Program-made: the position numbers and the translations under genes
Assembly: GCF_002343915.1 (NCBI RefSeq)
Contig: NZ_NETK01000001.1
Location: 9,448,001 to 9,512,000 of the forward strand
Direction: 5' to 3'
DNA length: 64,000 bases
Source: Nannocystis exedens
GTDB taxonomy: Bacteria > Myxococcota_A > Polyangia > Nannocystales > Nannocystaceae
Part shown: piece after piece, positions 27,901 through 34,674 of the stretch
How positions within the stretch are numbered: the first letter of the stretch is position 1
Layout of the letters: the number at the start of each line of letters is the position of its first letter
Notes under the pieces: model-generated
What the model was told of the DNA's origin: nothing
Databases searched by the model: none
What the model saw: the letters and a program-made list of their open reading frames with translations, nothing else

Positions 27901-30739
27901 GTCGCTCGAGACCAGCGCGCAGAAGGTGACCCCGGGCGAGGCGGTCGACGTCGCCGTCCACGCCCCGTGGCGAGGCGGTCGCGGCGTGCTGGTGCTCGAT
28001 CGCAAGGGCCTGCGCGAGTTCCAGCCGTTCCGCTTCGCCGACGCGGGCACCGCGAGCTTCCGCTTCACCTCCGACGACAGCTGGAGCCCGCAGGTCCACG
28101 TGCGCGCGTTCGTGGTCGCGCCGATCGACCCGCAGCGGCGGCCGCAGCGGCCCGAGGTGCTGAGCGCGAAGGCGACGGTGGCGCAGGGCAGCGAGCACCG
28201 GCGGCTGCAGGTGCGCGTCGAGGCCCCGAACAAGGCCGGGCCGGGCGAGACGATCGAGCTGGCCGCGTTCGTGCGCGACGCCGCCGGCGCGCCGGTGGCC
28301 GGCCGAGTGGCGCTGTGGGCGGTCGACGAGGCGGTGCTGGCCCTGACCGACTACGAGGTCCCCGACCTGCTGCCGAGCTTCTTGCCCGGGGGCGACGCGG
28401 GCACGACGTCGTACGACGACTACCGCGCGGTGCTGTGGCCGTACACGCCGGTCGCCGACGACCCGTGGCTGTCGGGCTCGTGGGGCTACGGGCGCGGCTC
28501 CGGGTCGGGCTACGGCAGCGGCGGCGGCGTGCACGGGGGCGTGCTCGGGGGCTCGGCCGGGGCGGTGCCCGCGGCGCGCGAGCGGTTCGAGACCACGCCG
28601 GTGTTCCTCGCCGACCTCGCGGCCGACGCCGCCGGGGTGGCGCGCACCAGGGCGGTGCTGCCCGAGAACCTGACGACGTTCCGGATCTTCGCGCTGGCCT
28701 CGGCGCGGCTCGAGGACAAGACGTCGCCGGGCCGCTTCGGCGTCGGCGACGCGCGCACCACCGTGACCTCGCCGTTCATCGTCCGCGCCGCCACGCCGCG
28801 CCAGCTCCGCCCGGGCGACGCCGCCGAGGTCGCGGCGATCGTGCAGAACTTCACCGACGTCGCCGGCCGGGCCGCGGTCGAGCTGGTGCTGCACGATGAT
28901 TCAGGTACGAAGGGACATGACCTCGTGGCCATGTCGCCAAAGACAGTAGAGGTCGACGTCCCGGCCGGCGGGCAGGTGCGGGTGCCGTTCACGATCCGCG
29001 CCGACGCGGCCGGCGAGGCCAAGCTCGAGCTGCGGGCGGTGCTGCGGGCGGGCGGGCGCCAGGCGGGCGGCGACGCCGTCAAGCTGGCGCTGCCGGTCGA
29101 GCCGGAGCGCACGCTGACCGAGAAGGTGGCGATGTACGGCAGCCTCGCCGACGACCGCGCGATCGCCATCCCGGTCAAGCTGCCGGGGGCGGTGCGGCCG
29201 GACGTCGGCGGCGTGTCGGTGTCGGCCAGCTCGAGCCTGCTCGGCGGGCTCGAGGACGCCGCCGACGCGCTGCTCACCTATCCTTATGGCTGCGTCGAGC
29301 AGACCTCGAGCCGCTTGCTGCCGGTGGTGTCGCTGCTGGCGCTGCACGCGACCTATCCGCTCGGGCTGCGCGAGGACCCGCAGGTGTTCGTCAAGGCCGG
29401 GGTCGACCGGATCTTGACGATGCAGACCAGCTCGGGCGGGTTCGCCTACTGGCCCGGGAGCGACGAGGTCCACCCGTACGCCAGCGGCTACGCGACGTGG
29501 GTGCTCGGGCTGGCGGCGCGCGCCGGCTACCCGGTGCCGAAGGACGCGCTCGAGCAGGCGCTGGCGGACCTCGAGCGGCGCCTGCCGCCCGCCGACGCGC
29601 GGCAGCGATGGAGCGGCGAGCTCGAGCGCCACGCGCTGGCGCTGCACGTGCTGGCCGAGGCCGAACGCTTCAAGCGCGAGCACGTCGACGCGCTGTTCGC
29701 CCGCCGCGCCGACCTGCCGGCCTACGGGCGCGCGTTCCTGCTGATGGCGATGCACCGCGCCGACCCGCAGCGGCCGGAGGTGACGACGCTGACGCAGGAG
29801 CTGCTGGCCGACCTCGAGGAGCTGCCGGCCACGGCGCACGTGATCGAGCGCGAGGACGGGTCCGGCGGGCAGTTCTTCCACTCCGACGGCCGCAGCGACG
29901 CGATCATCCTGTCGGCGCTGCTGCGCGTCCGGCCCGAGCACGCGGTGATCGAGAAGCTGGCCCGCGGCCTGCTCGAGCGGCGGATCGGCGGGGCTTGGCG
30001 CAACACCCAGGAGAACGCCTACGCGCTGATCGCCATCACCGACTACGCCCGCGTCCGCGAGGCCGAGCCGCCCGACTTCGTCGGCCGCGCGTGGGTCGGG
30101 AGTAAACCTGTCTTCGAGGCCAGCTTCCTCGGTCGCGACCTCAAGGGCCAGGAGGCGACGGCGAAGATGCCCGACATCCTGAAGCCGACGGGCGCGGGCC
30201 GGCCCGCGCCCGCAGCGGGGCCGCTCACCGTGGTCCTGCAGCGCCAGGGCCAGGGCCGCATGTACTACCGGCTCGGCGTCGAGTGGGCCCCGGCCGAGCC
30301 GAACCCGCCGGCGCGCGAGCACGGGCTCGAGATCCGCCGCGAGCTGCGCCTCGCCGACGGGGCGCTGAACGGGCGGCCGATCGCGATCGGCGACGCGGTG
30401 GCGATCGACTTGACGCTGAGCGCGCGCACGCGGATCCGCTACGTCGCGCTGGAGGTCCCGCTGCCGGCCGGGCTCGAGGCGGTCCAGCGCGACCTCGGCA
30501 AGGGCCAGGCGGCCGCCACGCTGTCCGGCTCGCGCGGGTGGTGGGCGTCGTACGAGGAGCTGCGCCGCGATCGCGTGGTCGTGTTCGCCGACGACCTGCC
30601 CCCGGGGACACATCACCACACGGTCTTCCTGCGGGCGACCAGCCGCGGCGACTTCTCGCTGCCGCCGGCCCACGCCGAGGCGATGTACATGCCGGAGGTC
30701 TGGGGCCGCTCCGCGGGCGCCCGCGTGACGGTGCGCTGA
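24911..30739 (+). CDS. Bacterial alpha-2-macroglobulin lipoprotein with thioester
   Basis: The protein is 1942 residues. It begins MTPRLSSSAALVAALLACK, a lipoprotein signal with LLAC. Macroglobulin-type beta domains follow, including a bacterial Ig-like block with TTYTVRFAPGL near residue 135 and YRPGEKVKVVGWA near residue 640. A Gly-rich flexible stretch covers about residues 1195-1215. GCVEQ at about residues 1460-1464 is the intact thioester motif, in a TED-like helical domain, so it should covalently trap attacking proteases in the periplasm. Its usual partner PBP1C is not next to it. Several 14-nt repeat loci lie inside the frame. I chose ATG 24911 because the signal peptide begins there. 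Confidence 0.9.
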   Translation: MTPRLSSSAALVAALLACKNSGPADPEPALPEADVLAAFDPAALVDRPGAPPRVPTGAPLAVLDYAPQGRTAGGAAIKIRFNQPVVALGVEQIPDLARFIAFDPPLKGEAAFQTPDLLVFHPGEALRDATTYTVRFAPGLVGLDGQRLAQGVEWTFETPRPQVLGADTLHRNDVELPATRRDTPFVVTFDHPTTLAEVRAHLVASARPLAREDAKPAPVQLQIRESTAAERDQAGYHGDEPRDDRGRHFTVRPQGLWPGDSEVVLAVTPGLVGRRGPLPLETPWEVSFETYGPQAVVSLPCGEETRCGLEPIHIGLRNPVREGQARHVSVSPRPKSLHIEVADAYDESGGTDIEILGQFVPGTTYTVSIAPGLKDIYGQSFPGGFKRTVVVERRPELALSSESGTLLPGRKQTVGIEARFLKSLRVRAAVIGELELARQPWQALPMPAGASERTVALAPKGAGGWASIALDVADLVGGERGAVLVEVSPGELTASADGERPTAVRGLYRLTDLGPVVIDSPTQAVVQVLRLSDSTPVAGATVARLVQVDEELTTRPLGATDGDGLLALPPVSEYMSKGIVKAGEASQAQQLVIVDPASGDRTAIAAGEVPAAESLAADLRPHERAIARVVADRGAYRPGEKVKVVGWAAIETPHRKSGLRHMAQKTEATFSLTDPRGVEVASRTVKTTAEGKFWAELELPAEAALGRYTVAARVGGAEARETIMVEDYRVPEFQVAASVARPDVLAGDRAELRVNASYYFGGAVPIVLLMHQATCTPRRWRPPGLDSSWVVGRPLPYRVGTQPGPRERTRPDPAAKPGFMEVAIPLTLGAAGHPHRCTISAEVRDASNQAVGAEAQLQVHPADFYLAMAMPAGHRRAGDRVDVPVRAVDLAGARVAKNGVKVMVERTWSEVQERAEGGRMVFAGYVDKTEKIKTCELTTAAEGADARCELPPLEEGSYQLRAEVTTADKRTVATVGSFWVAEGSRRKWVPRPQEQRLSLETSAQKVTPGEAVDVAVHAPWRGGRGVLVLDRKGLREFQPFRFADAGTASFRFTSDDSWSPQVHVRAFVVAPIDPQRRPQRPEVLSAKATVAQGSEHRRLQVRVEAPNKAGPGETIELAAFVRDAAGAPVAGRVALWAVDEAVLALTDYEVPDLLPSFLPGGDAGTTSYDDYRAVLWPYTPVADDPWLSGSWGYGRGSGSGYGSGGGVHGGVLGGSAGAVPAARERFETTPVFLADLAADAAGVARTRAVLPENLTTFRIFALASARLEDKTSPGRFGVGDARTTVTSPFIVRAATPRQLRPGDAAEVAAIVQNFTDVAGRAAVELVLHDDSGTKGHDLVAMSPKTVEVDVPAGGQVRVPFTIRADAAGEAKLELRAVLRAGGRQAGGDAVKLALPVEPERTLTEKVAMYGSLADDRAIAIPVKLPGAVRPDVGGVSVSASSSLLGGLEDAADALLTYPYGCVEQTSSRLLPVVSLLALHATYPLGLREDPQVFVKAGVDRILTMQTSSGGFAYWPGSDEVHPYASGYATWVLGLAARAGYPVPKDALEQALADLERRLPPADARQRWSGELERHALALHVLAEAERFKREHVDALFARRADLPAYGRAFLLMAMHRADPQRPEVTTLTQELLADLEELPATAHVIEREDGSGGQFFHSDGRSDAIILSALLRVRPEHAVIEKLARGLLERRIGGAWRNTQENAYALIAITDYARVREAEPPDFVGRAWVGSKPVFEASFLGRDLKGQEATAKMPDILKPTGAGRPAPAAGPLTVVLQRQGQGRMYYRLGVEWAPAEPNPPAREHGLEIRRELRLADGALNGRPIAIGDAVAIDLTLSARTRIRYVALEVPLPAGLEAVQRDLGKGQAAATLSGSRGWWASYEELRRDRVVVFADDLPPGTHHHTVFLRATSRGDFSLPPAHAEAMYMPEVWGRSAGARVTVR
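26618..26638. repeat. 14-nt repeat pair in the macroglobulin gene
   Basis: CCTGTCT at 26618 and CATGTCC at 26632, encoding PVSEYMSKGIV. Confidence 0.5.
26893..26913. repeat. 14-nt repeat pair in the macroglobulin gene
   Basis: CATGGCC at 26893 and CAGAGGC at 26907, encoding HMAQKTEA. The AAAAG run is unusual for the local codon use. Confidence 0.45.
27602..27636. repeat. 14-nt repeat, three units in the macroglobulin gene
   Basis: AATGGCG at 27602, CATGGTC at 27616 and CATGGTC at 27630, in exact 14-bp phase. Confidence 0.5.
28902..28950. repeat. 14-nt repeat array, four units in the macroglobulin gene
   Basis: CAGGTAC at 28902, CATGACC at 28916, CATGTCG at 28930 and CAGTAGA at 28944 encode a linker reading SGTKGHDLVAMSPKTVE. 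Confidence 0.6.
30107..30127. repeat. 14-nt repeat pair in the macroglobulin gene
   Basis: CCTGTCT at 30107 and CAGCTTC at 30121, 14 bp apart, encoding KPVFEASF. Confidence 0.4.
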
Positions 30740-30757
30740 GGGCTGGACCCCACAACG

Positions 30758-30776
30758 TGCGCCGGCCGCCGGCGCA
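30758..30776 (+). terminator. Hairpin after the alpha-2-macroglobulin stop
   Basis: TGCGCCGG and CCGGCGCA form a perfect 8-bp stem with a three-base loop, 18 bp after the stop codon. No T tract follows. Confidence 0.4.
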
Positions 30777-30818
30777 GGTCGCTTGTCGGCCTCTCGCGCT
30801 CGAGGTAGACGGGCGGCA

Positions 30819-31373
30819 GTGACGACCGCGACAAGGCTCTTCTCCACCTTCCTCGGCGTGCTCCCGGTGCTGGGCCTCTCGCTCGGCGGGTGCAAGGAGG
30901 ACGACGCCGCCCTCGACTCCGGCATCGACGGCGCCAAGCAGGGCGACGAGCTCACCGACGCCGAGAAGGACCAGTTCTGCGAGGCCGCCGACGCCTACGG
31001 CGAGCAGGTGCTGTCGGACGAGGAGTTCGCCGCCGCGATGTGTACGTATCGGGCGATCGGCGAGGCGCTGATCGCCGACGGCAGCGTCGACACCTGCGAC
31101 ACCCTGCGCCAGAACTGCCTCGCCAACAAGCCGGAGACCGAGCCGGAGGGCGCCTGCGACCTCGGCATCGACTGGGCCAACTGCAAGGCGACGATCGCCG
31201 AGCTCGAGGCCTGCTACGAGGAGTTCGGGGCCAGCTTCGCCGCCCGCATGCGCTCGTTCTCGTGCGCGAAGATGGCCGAGTACGCGGAGACGCCGCCGAG
31301 CCAGGACGTCGAGGTCGGCCCCGACTGCAGCATCGCCCGCGCCGAGTGCCCGTCGATCATGAGCGGCGGCTAG
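30819..31373 (+). CDS. Cys-rich lipoprotein of unknown function
   Basis: The protein is 184 residues. GTG 30819 opens VTTATRLFSTFLGVLPVLGLSLGGC, a signal ending in a GGC lipobox, and an acidic stretch follows the Cys as in outer-membrane-sorted lipoproteins. The mature part is acidic and helical with ten or more Cys residues, including TCDTLRQNC and DCSIARAEC. No enzyme motif is seen. TAGACG lies 7 bp before the start. It is 79 bp downstream of the macroglobulin gene with a hairpin between, so co-transcription is uncertain. Confidence 0.7.
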   Translation: MTTATRLFSTFLGVLPVLGLSLGGCKEDDAALDSGIDGAKQGDELTDAEKDQFCEAADAYGEQVLSDEEFAAAMCTYRAIGEALIADGSVDTCDTLRQNCLANKPETEPEGACDLGIDWANCKATIAELEACYEEFGASFAARMRSFSCAKMAEYAETPPSQDVEVGPDCSIARAECPSIMSGG

Positions 31374-31378
31374 CGAGG

Positions 31379-31427
31379 GCTGTCCTTCAGGGCATGTTTC
31401 AAGGCGCCTGTCCCGGAGGCCAGGCGA
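31379..31427. repeat. 14-nt repeat array, four units
   Basis: Units start at 31379 (GCTGTCC), 31393 (CATGTTT), 31407 (CCTGTCC) and 31421 (CAGGCGA). The array spans the end of the convergent EEP-family gene, whose last residues PPGQAP it encodes. Confidence 0.7.
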
Positions 31428-32400
31428 GGTCGACCCGCACCGCCAGGTGGTCCGAGCCGAGCGCCGGCCCGAGCGCGCGAGCGGCGGTCACCAGCGCGGG
31501 GTCGTGGAGGCAGTGGTCGATGGCGATCCGCGGGAACACCGGGCCCACGGGCCAGCTCGCCTGCAGGCCGAAGCCGCGCTGCGAGTCGACCAGCCCGCCG
31601 TCGGTTAGAAGGCGGCGCAGCGGGGCGCTGAACGGCGAGGTGTTGAGGTCGCCGACGATCACCGGGAGCCGGCCGGCGCCCCGCTGCTCGCGGGCCCAGG
31701 CCGCCGCGCGCGCGAGCTGGGCGTCGCGCCGCTCGGCGTAGTCGCGGCTGACCGGCGGCAACGTGTGGACCGCGAGCAGGGCGATCCGGCGCCCCGCGAC
31801 CGCGAGCTCGGCGGCCAGCGTCGGGATCCCGGGGACCAAATCTTCGCGCCATGTACGAACAACCATGTCCTCGAAGCCATGGCGGACGAGCAAGGTCATG
31901 CCGAAGTTGTCGGCCCGCAGGACCGACTCGAGCGCGACGTGGTCGGGCATGGCCGCCAGCGCGGCCGCCCAGTCGGCGTCGACCTCCTGCACGACCACGA
32001 CGTCGGCGGCGGTGCCCGCCAGCCAGGCGACCGCCTCGGCCTTGCGCGGGTTGCTCGACAGGCCGTTGAAGTGGACCAGGCGCAGCGCCGGCTCCCCGGC
32101 CGCGAGCGGGCGCGCCAGCCAGAGCGGCGCCACCTGCCACAGCTCGGCCAGCAGGAGGAGCGCGGCCGCGACGGCGAGGCGGCGCCGGCGGAGCGCGGCG
32201 GCGAGGACCAGCGCGAGCGCGGCGGCGACGGCGTACCACGGGCGGAAGTGGCTGGCGAGGTCGAGCCGCCAGTCGAGCGCGCCGAGGTGACCCGCGAGGC
32301 TGAAGAGACATGTCCCGACGACCAGGACGAGCGAGAGCCCCGCGAGCACGCGCGCGCTCGCGCGGGCGGGGCGAGGGGCGGACGCGGAGGGACCGGGCAA
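31399..32400 (-). CDS. Membrane-anchored endonuclease/exonuclease/phosphatase family protein
   Basis: The protein is 333 residues. Residues 15-100 contain three hydrophobic helices. The EEP fold follows, with LRLVHFNGLSSNP, VVVQEVDADW (metal Glu), LLAVHTLPPV, VIVGDLNTSPF (catalytic D-x-N) and the final GSDHLAVRVDL (S-D-H). All catalytic positions are present. Relatives include phosphodiesterases acting on nucleic acids, phosphoinositides or lipids; the substrate is unknown. The start is TTG 32398-32400, 8 bp after TAGAGT with no Shine-Dalgarno. Two 14-nt repeat loci lie inside, and the stop lies within an array. Confidence 0.8.
   Translation of the reverse strand: MPGPSASAPRPARASARVLAGLSLVLVVGTCLFSLAGHLGALDWRLDLASHFRPWYAVAAALALVLAAALRRRRLAVAAALLLLAELWQVAPLWLARPLAAGEPALRLVHFNGLSSNPRKAEAVAWLAGTAADVVVVQEVDADWAAALAAMPDHVALESVLRADNFGMTLLVRHGFEDMVVRTWREDLVPGIPTLAAELAVAGRRIALLAVHTLPPVSRDYAERRDAQLARAAAWAREQRGAGRLPVIVGDLNTSPFSAPLRRLLTDGGLVDSQRGFGLQASWPVGPVFPRIAIDHCLHDPALVTAARALGPALGSDHLAVRVDLAWPPGQAP
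31850..31884. repeat. 14-nt repeat, three units in coding sequence
   Basis: CATGTAC at 31850, CATGTCC at 31864 and CATGGCG at 31878, in exact 14-bp phase in the EEP-family gene. Confidence 0.6.
32309..32329. repeat. 14-nt repeat pair in coding sequence
   Basis: CATGTCC at 32309 and CAGGACG at 32323, in the first membrane helix region. Confidence 0.5.
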
Positions 32401-32408
32401 GCCGGGGG

Positions 32409-32414
32409 ACTCTA
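32409..32414 (-). promoter_or_regulatory. -10-like TAGAGT ahead of the EEP-family gene
   Basis: TAGAGT on the minus strand ends 8 bp before the TTG start at 32400. Confidence 0.4.
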
Positions 32415-32450
32415 GTGCATCCGACCGGCGCGCGCCCGCCGGGCGGCGCC

Positions 32451-32860
32451 GATGTCCCGCAGGACAGGGCCATCGGTCCGAGGTGATGGGGCGCGGCGAG
32501 TGCTACGAAGCGTGGCGCTCCGGCGAGCTTCCCGCGGGTCAGGGCCCCCGGGCGCGCCGTGAGGCGGCGCGAGGCGAATTCGTCCATCAGAGGCGCTCCG
32601 CTGAGCTGTCCCGAGGGACAGGGGCCCGCGGCCCCCCGGCGCGGCGAGGCGAGTCGGGAGGCGCTCGCGGTGCTGTCCCGTAGGACATGTGCAAGCCGCC
32701 GCCGCGGTGCGGCCAGGCGAGCGCGTGCGTCCGCCCGGAGGCGCTCTGCTGAGCTGTCTCTCGGGACAGGTTCGCTCGCCCAGGTAAGGGTGCGCGGCGA
32801 GGCGAGCGCGCCCGTCGGATCCCGCTCCGGCCCTGCGGTCCCGAAGGACAGGCACGCAGC
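32451..32860. repeat. Intergenic block of 14-nt hairpins inside larger repeats
   Basis: Five repeat pairs occur at 32451/32465, 32605/32619, 32672/32686, 32753/32767 and 32835/32849, mostly as CTGTCC-N4-GGACAG hairpins. They lie in degenerate larger units beginning GGCGCTC at about 32513, 32591, 32659 and 32739, 68-80 bp apart. No gene is seen in 32401-32864. Confidence 0.65.
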
Positions 32861-32864
32861 CGAC

Positions 32865-33542
32865 TCAATCGCTGCGCGCGGCGCCTTCCGGCGCGAGCCC
32901 GCGCAGCAGGGCGGCCGCGTGGGCTTGCAGGGCAGCCGCGAAGTCGAGGCGCAGCGGGCGGATCGTCGGGCAGGCCAGCGTCGCCGCCAGCTCGGGGGCG
33001 GGGTGCGTCATCTGGTGCAGGCCGACGGCGGCGGCGTGGAGGTGGAGGAAGAACCGCAGGCCCTCGCCGGCGCGCAGGGCGGGGCAGCGGCGCTCGAGCA
33101 GCGCGGCGGTCTGCAGCATCTGCTGCAGCATGCCGCGGCGCCACGCGAGCACCACCGCGGGCGCGACGTTGTGCTCGAGCACGGCGTGCTGCAGCGCGAG
33201 CAGCCGGGCCAGCCGGACCCGCCCGGCCAGCGAGCGGGCCAGCAGCTCGGCCAGCGCCTCGGCGTCGACCGGCGCGGCGCCGGGGGCCAGCGCGGCCTCG
33301 ACCTCGCCGAGCCACTCGCCGAGCTGCTCGAGCGCGAGCTGCAGGAACAGCTCCTCCTTCGTGGCGAAGTAGAGGTAGACTGTCCCTTTGGCCAGGCTGG
33401 CCCGGCGGGCGATGTCGGCCACCGTGACCGCGTTGTACGGCATCTCGTCGAACGCCTCGGCGGCGGCGCAGAGCAAGGCACGCCGCCGCGATTGCTTGTC
33501 CGCGTCGGCCCGCGCGCGTCGCTTCGGCGGGGCGTCTACCAT
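32865..33542 (-). CDS. TetR-family transcription regulator
   Basis: The 225-residue protein has the TetR helix-turn-helix at residues 20-66: RALLCAAAEAFDE, VTVADIARRASLAKGTVYLYF and ATKEELF. The ligand-binding C-terminal domain is variable, with HQMTHPAP, so the effector is unknown. It diverges from the alpha/beta hydrolase gene across 169 bp, which makes that gene or itself a likely target. The codons for LAKGTV read GCC AAA GGG ACA GTC, three of them unusual for this GC content, and together they form a 14-nt repeat pair. Confidence 0.85.
   Translation of the reverse strand: MVDAPPKRRARADADKQSRRRALLCAAAEAFDEMPYNAVTVADIARRASLAKGTVYLYFATKEELFLQLALEQLGEWLGEVEAALAPGAAPVDAEALAELLARSLAGRVRLARLLALQHAVLEHNVAPAVVLAWRRGMLQQMLQTAALLERRCPALRAGEGLRFFLHLHAAAVGLHQMTHPAPELAATLACPTIRPLRLDFAAALQAHAAALLRGLAPEGAARSD
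33379..33399. repeat. 14-nt repeat pair on the TetR recognition helix codons
   Basis: ACTGTCC at 33379 and CAGGCTG at 33393, 14 bp apart, coincide with conserved TetR residues, so this locus is not an insertion. Confidence 0.5.
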
Positions 33543-33620
33543 CGTCCAGGGTGCGTCTTCACGGTGAAGGACCCTGGCGCCGGAGTCAACCTGCGTAGCT
33601 TCGTTCGCAGCCGCCGATCG

Positions 33621-33641
33621 GATGTCCCCAGGGACAGGTCA
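33621..33641. repeat. 14-nt repeat pair in the tetR-hydrolase spacer
   Basis: GATGTCC at 33621 and CAGGTCA at 33635; TGTCC-CCAG-GGACA is a perfect inverted repeat in the divergent spacer. Confidence 0.55.
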
Positions 33642-33711
33642 CTCGCGCCCCGAAGTTCGCCATGTGCGCGCTTAGTTGCGTTCAGCTGTCAATTCGGACA
33701 TCGTTCCGCGC

Positions 33712-34566
33712 ATGCTTTCACCACGCGGCGAGCGGATCATCGACGTCGGCGGCGCGCGGCTCTCCGCGCTGTGCTTCGGCCCCGAGGACGGTGTTCCGGT
33801 GCTGGCGATGCACGGCTGGCTCGACAACGCGGCGAGCTTCGAGCGGCTCGCCGAGCACCTTTCCGGCGTCAACCTGGTCGCCCTCGATCTCGCCGGGCAC
33901 GGGCTGTCCGAGCGGCGCGCCGACGGTGTTTACGTGTTCCTCGACTACGTCGCCGACGCGTCGCTGGCGATCTCCGCGCTCGGCTGGTCGCGCTGCGTCG
34001 TCGTCGGCCACTCGCTCGGGGCCGGCGTCGCGGCCTTGCTCGCTGGGACATGTCCCGAACAGGTCGCCAAGCTGGTCCTGCTCGAGGGCCTCGGGCCGCT
34101 GACCAACCCCGACGAGGCCGCGCCGAAGCAGCTGCGCGAGGCCCTGCAGGCGGAGCAGGCCGCGCGCGCCCGCGACGAGCACGGCGGTTATCGGGACGAA
34201 GAACAGGTCGCGCAGCGGCTGGCGAGCGCGACCGGCATGCGCGTCGACTCGGCGCGGATCTTGCTGCGCCGCGGGCTCGAGGCCCACGAGGGCCGAGTCC
34301 GCTGGCGGGCCGATCCCCGCCTGCGCCTGCCTTCGCGTCAGCGCCTGACGGAGGCGCAGGTGCGGGCGTTCTTCACTGCCGTCGCGTGCCCGACCCTGGT
34401 CGTGCGCGCCGTCCCGGGCATGGCCTTCGACGAGGCGCTGATGCGGGAGCGGCTGGCGCTGCTCGCCGGCGCCGCGCTCGCCGAGGTGCCGGGAGGTCAT
34501 CACGTCCACCTCGACGAGCCTGCTGCGGTGGCAGCGATCGTCGGTCCGTTCGTGACGGCGGCCTGA
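33712..34566 (+). CDS. Alpha/beta hydrolase
   Basis: The protein is 284 residues. VLAMHGWLDNAASF (oxyanion HGW, about residues 26-39), VALDLAGHGLSERR and VVVGHSLGAGVAALL (nucleophile Ser in GHSLG) are present, with a candidate acid Asp region near FFTAVACP and the catalytic His in GGHHVHLDEP. It is probably a cytoplasmic esterase or related hydrolase; no signal peptide is present. I chose ATG 33712 rather than an upstream TTG. It may be controlled by the divergent TetR protein. One 14-nt repeat core (CATGTCC, 34049) encodes GTCPEQ. Confidence 0.85.
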   Translation: MLSPRGERIIDVGGARLSALCFGPEDGVPVLAMHGWLDNAASFERLAEHLSGVNLVALDLAGHGLSERRADGVYVFLDYVADASLAISALGWSRCVVVGHSLGAGVAALLAGTCPEQVAKLVLLEGLGPLTNPDEAAPKQLREALQAEQAARARDEHGGYRDEEQVAQRLASATGMRVDSARILLRRGLEAHEGRVRWRADPRLRLPSRQRLTEAQVRAFFTAVACPTLVVRAVPGMAFDEALMRERLALLAGAALAEVPGGHHVHLDEPAAVAAIVGPFVTAA

Positions 34567-34674
34567 CGGCTGCGTGACAGCGTTCTGCGCGCGCTCCGCG
34601 CTTCGGCCGGGAGACCCCGCGATCCGAATTTGGCCGCCGATCCGACCCGCGATACCCTGCGGCCGGATACGCCC

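Noticed and set aside
24896..28894. A 1332-codon open frame on the minus strand
   Set aside because: Antisense shadow of the alpha-2-macroglobulin gene; no domain or signal is seen.
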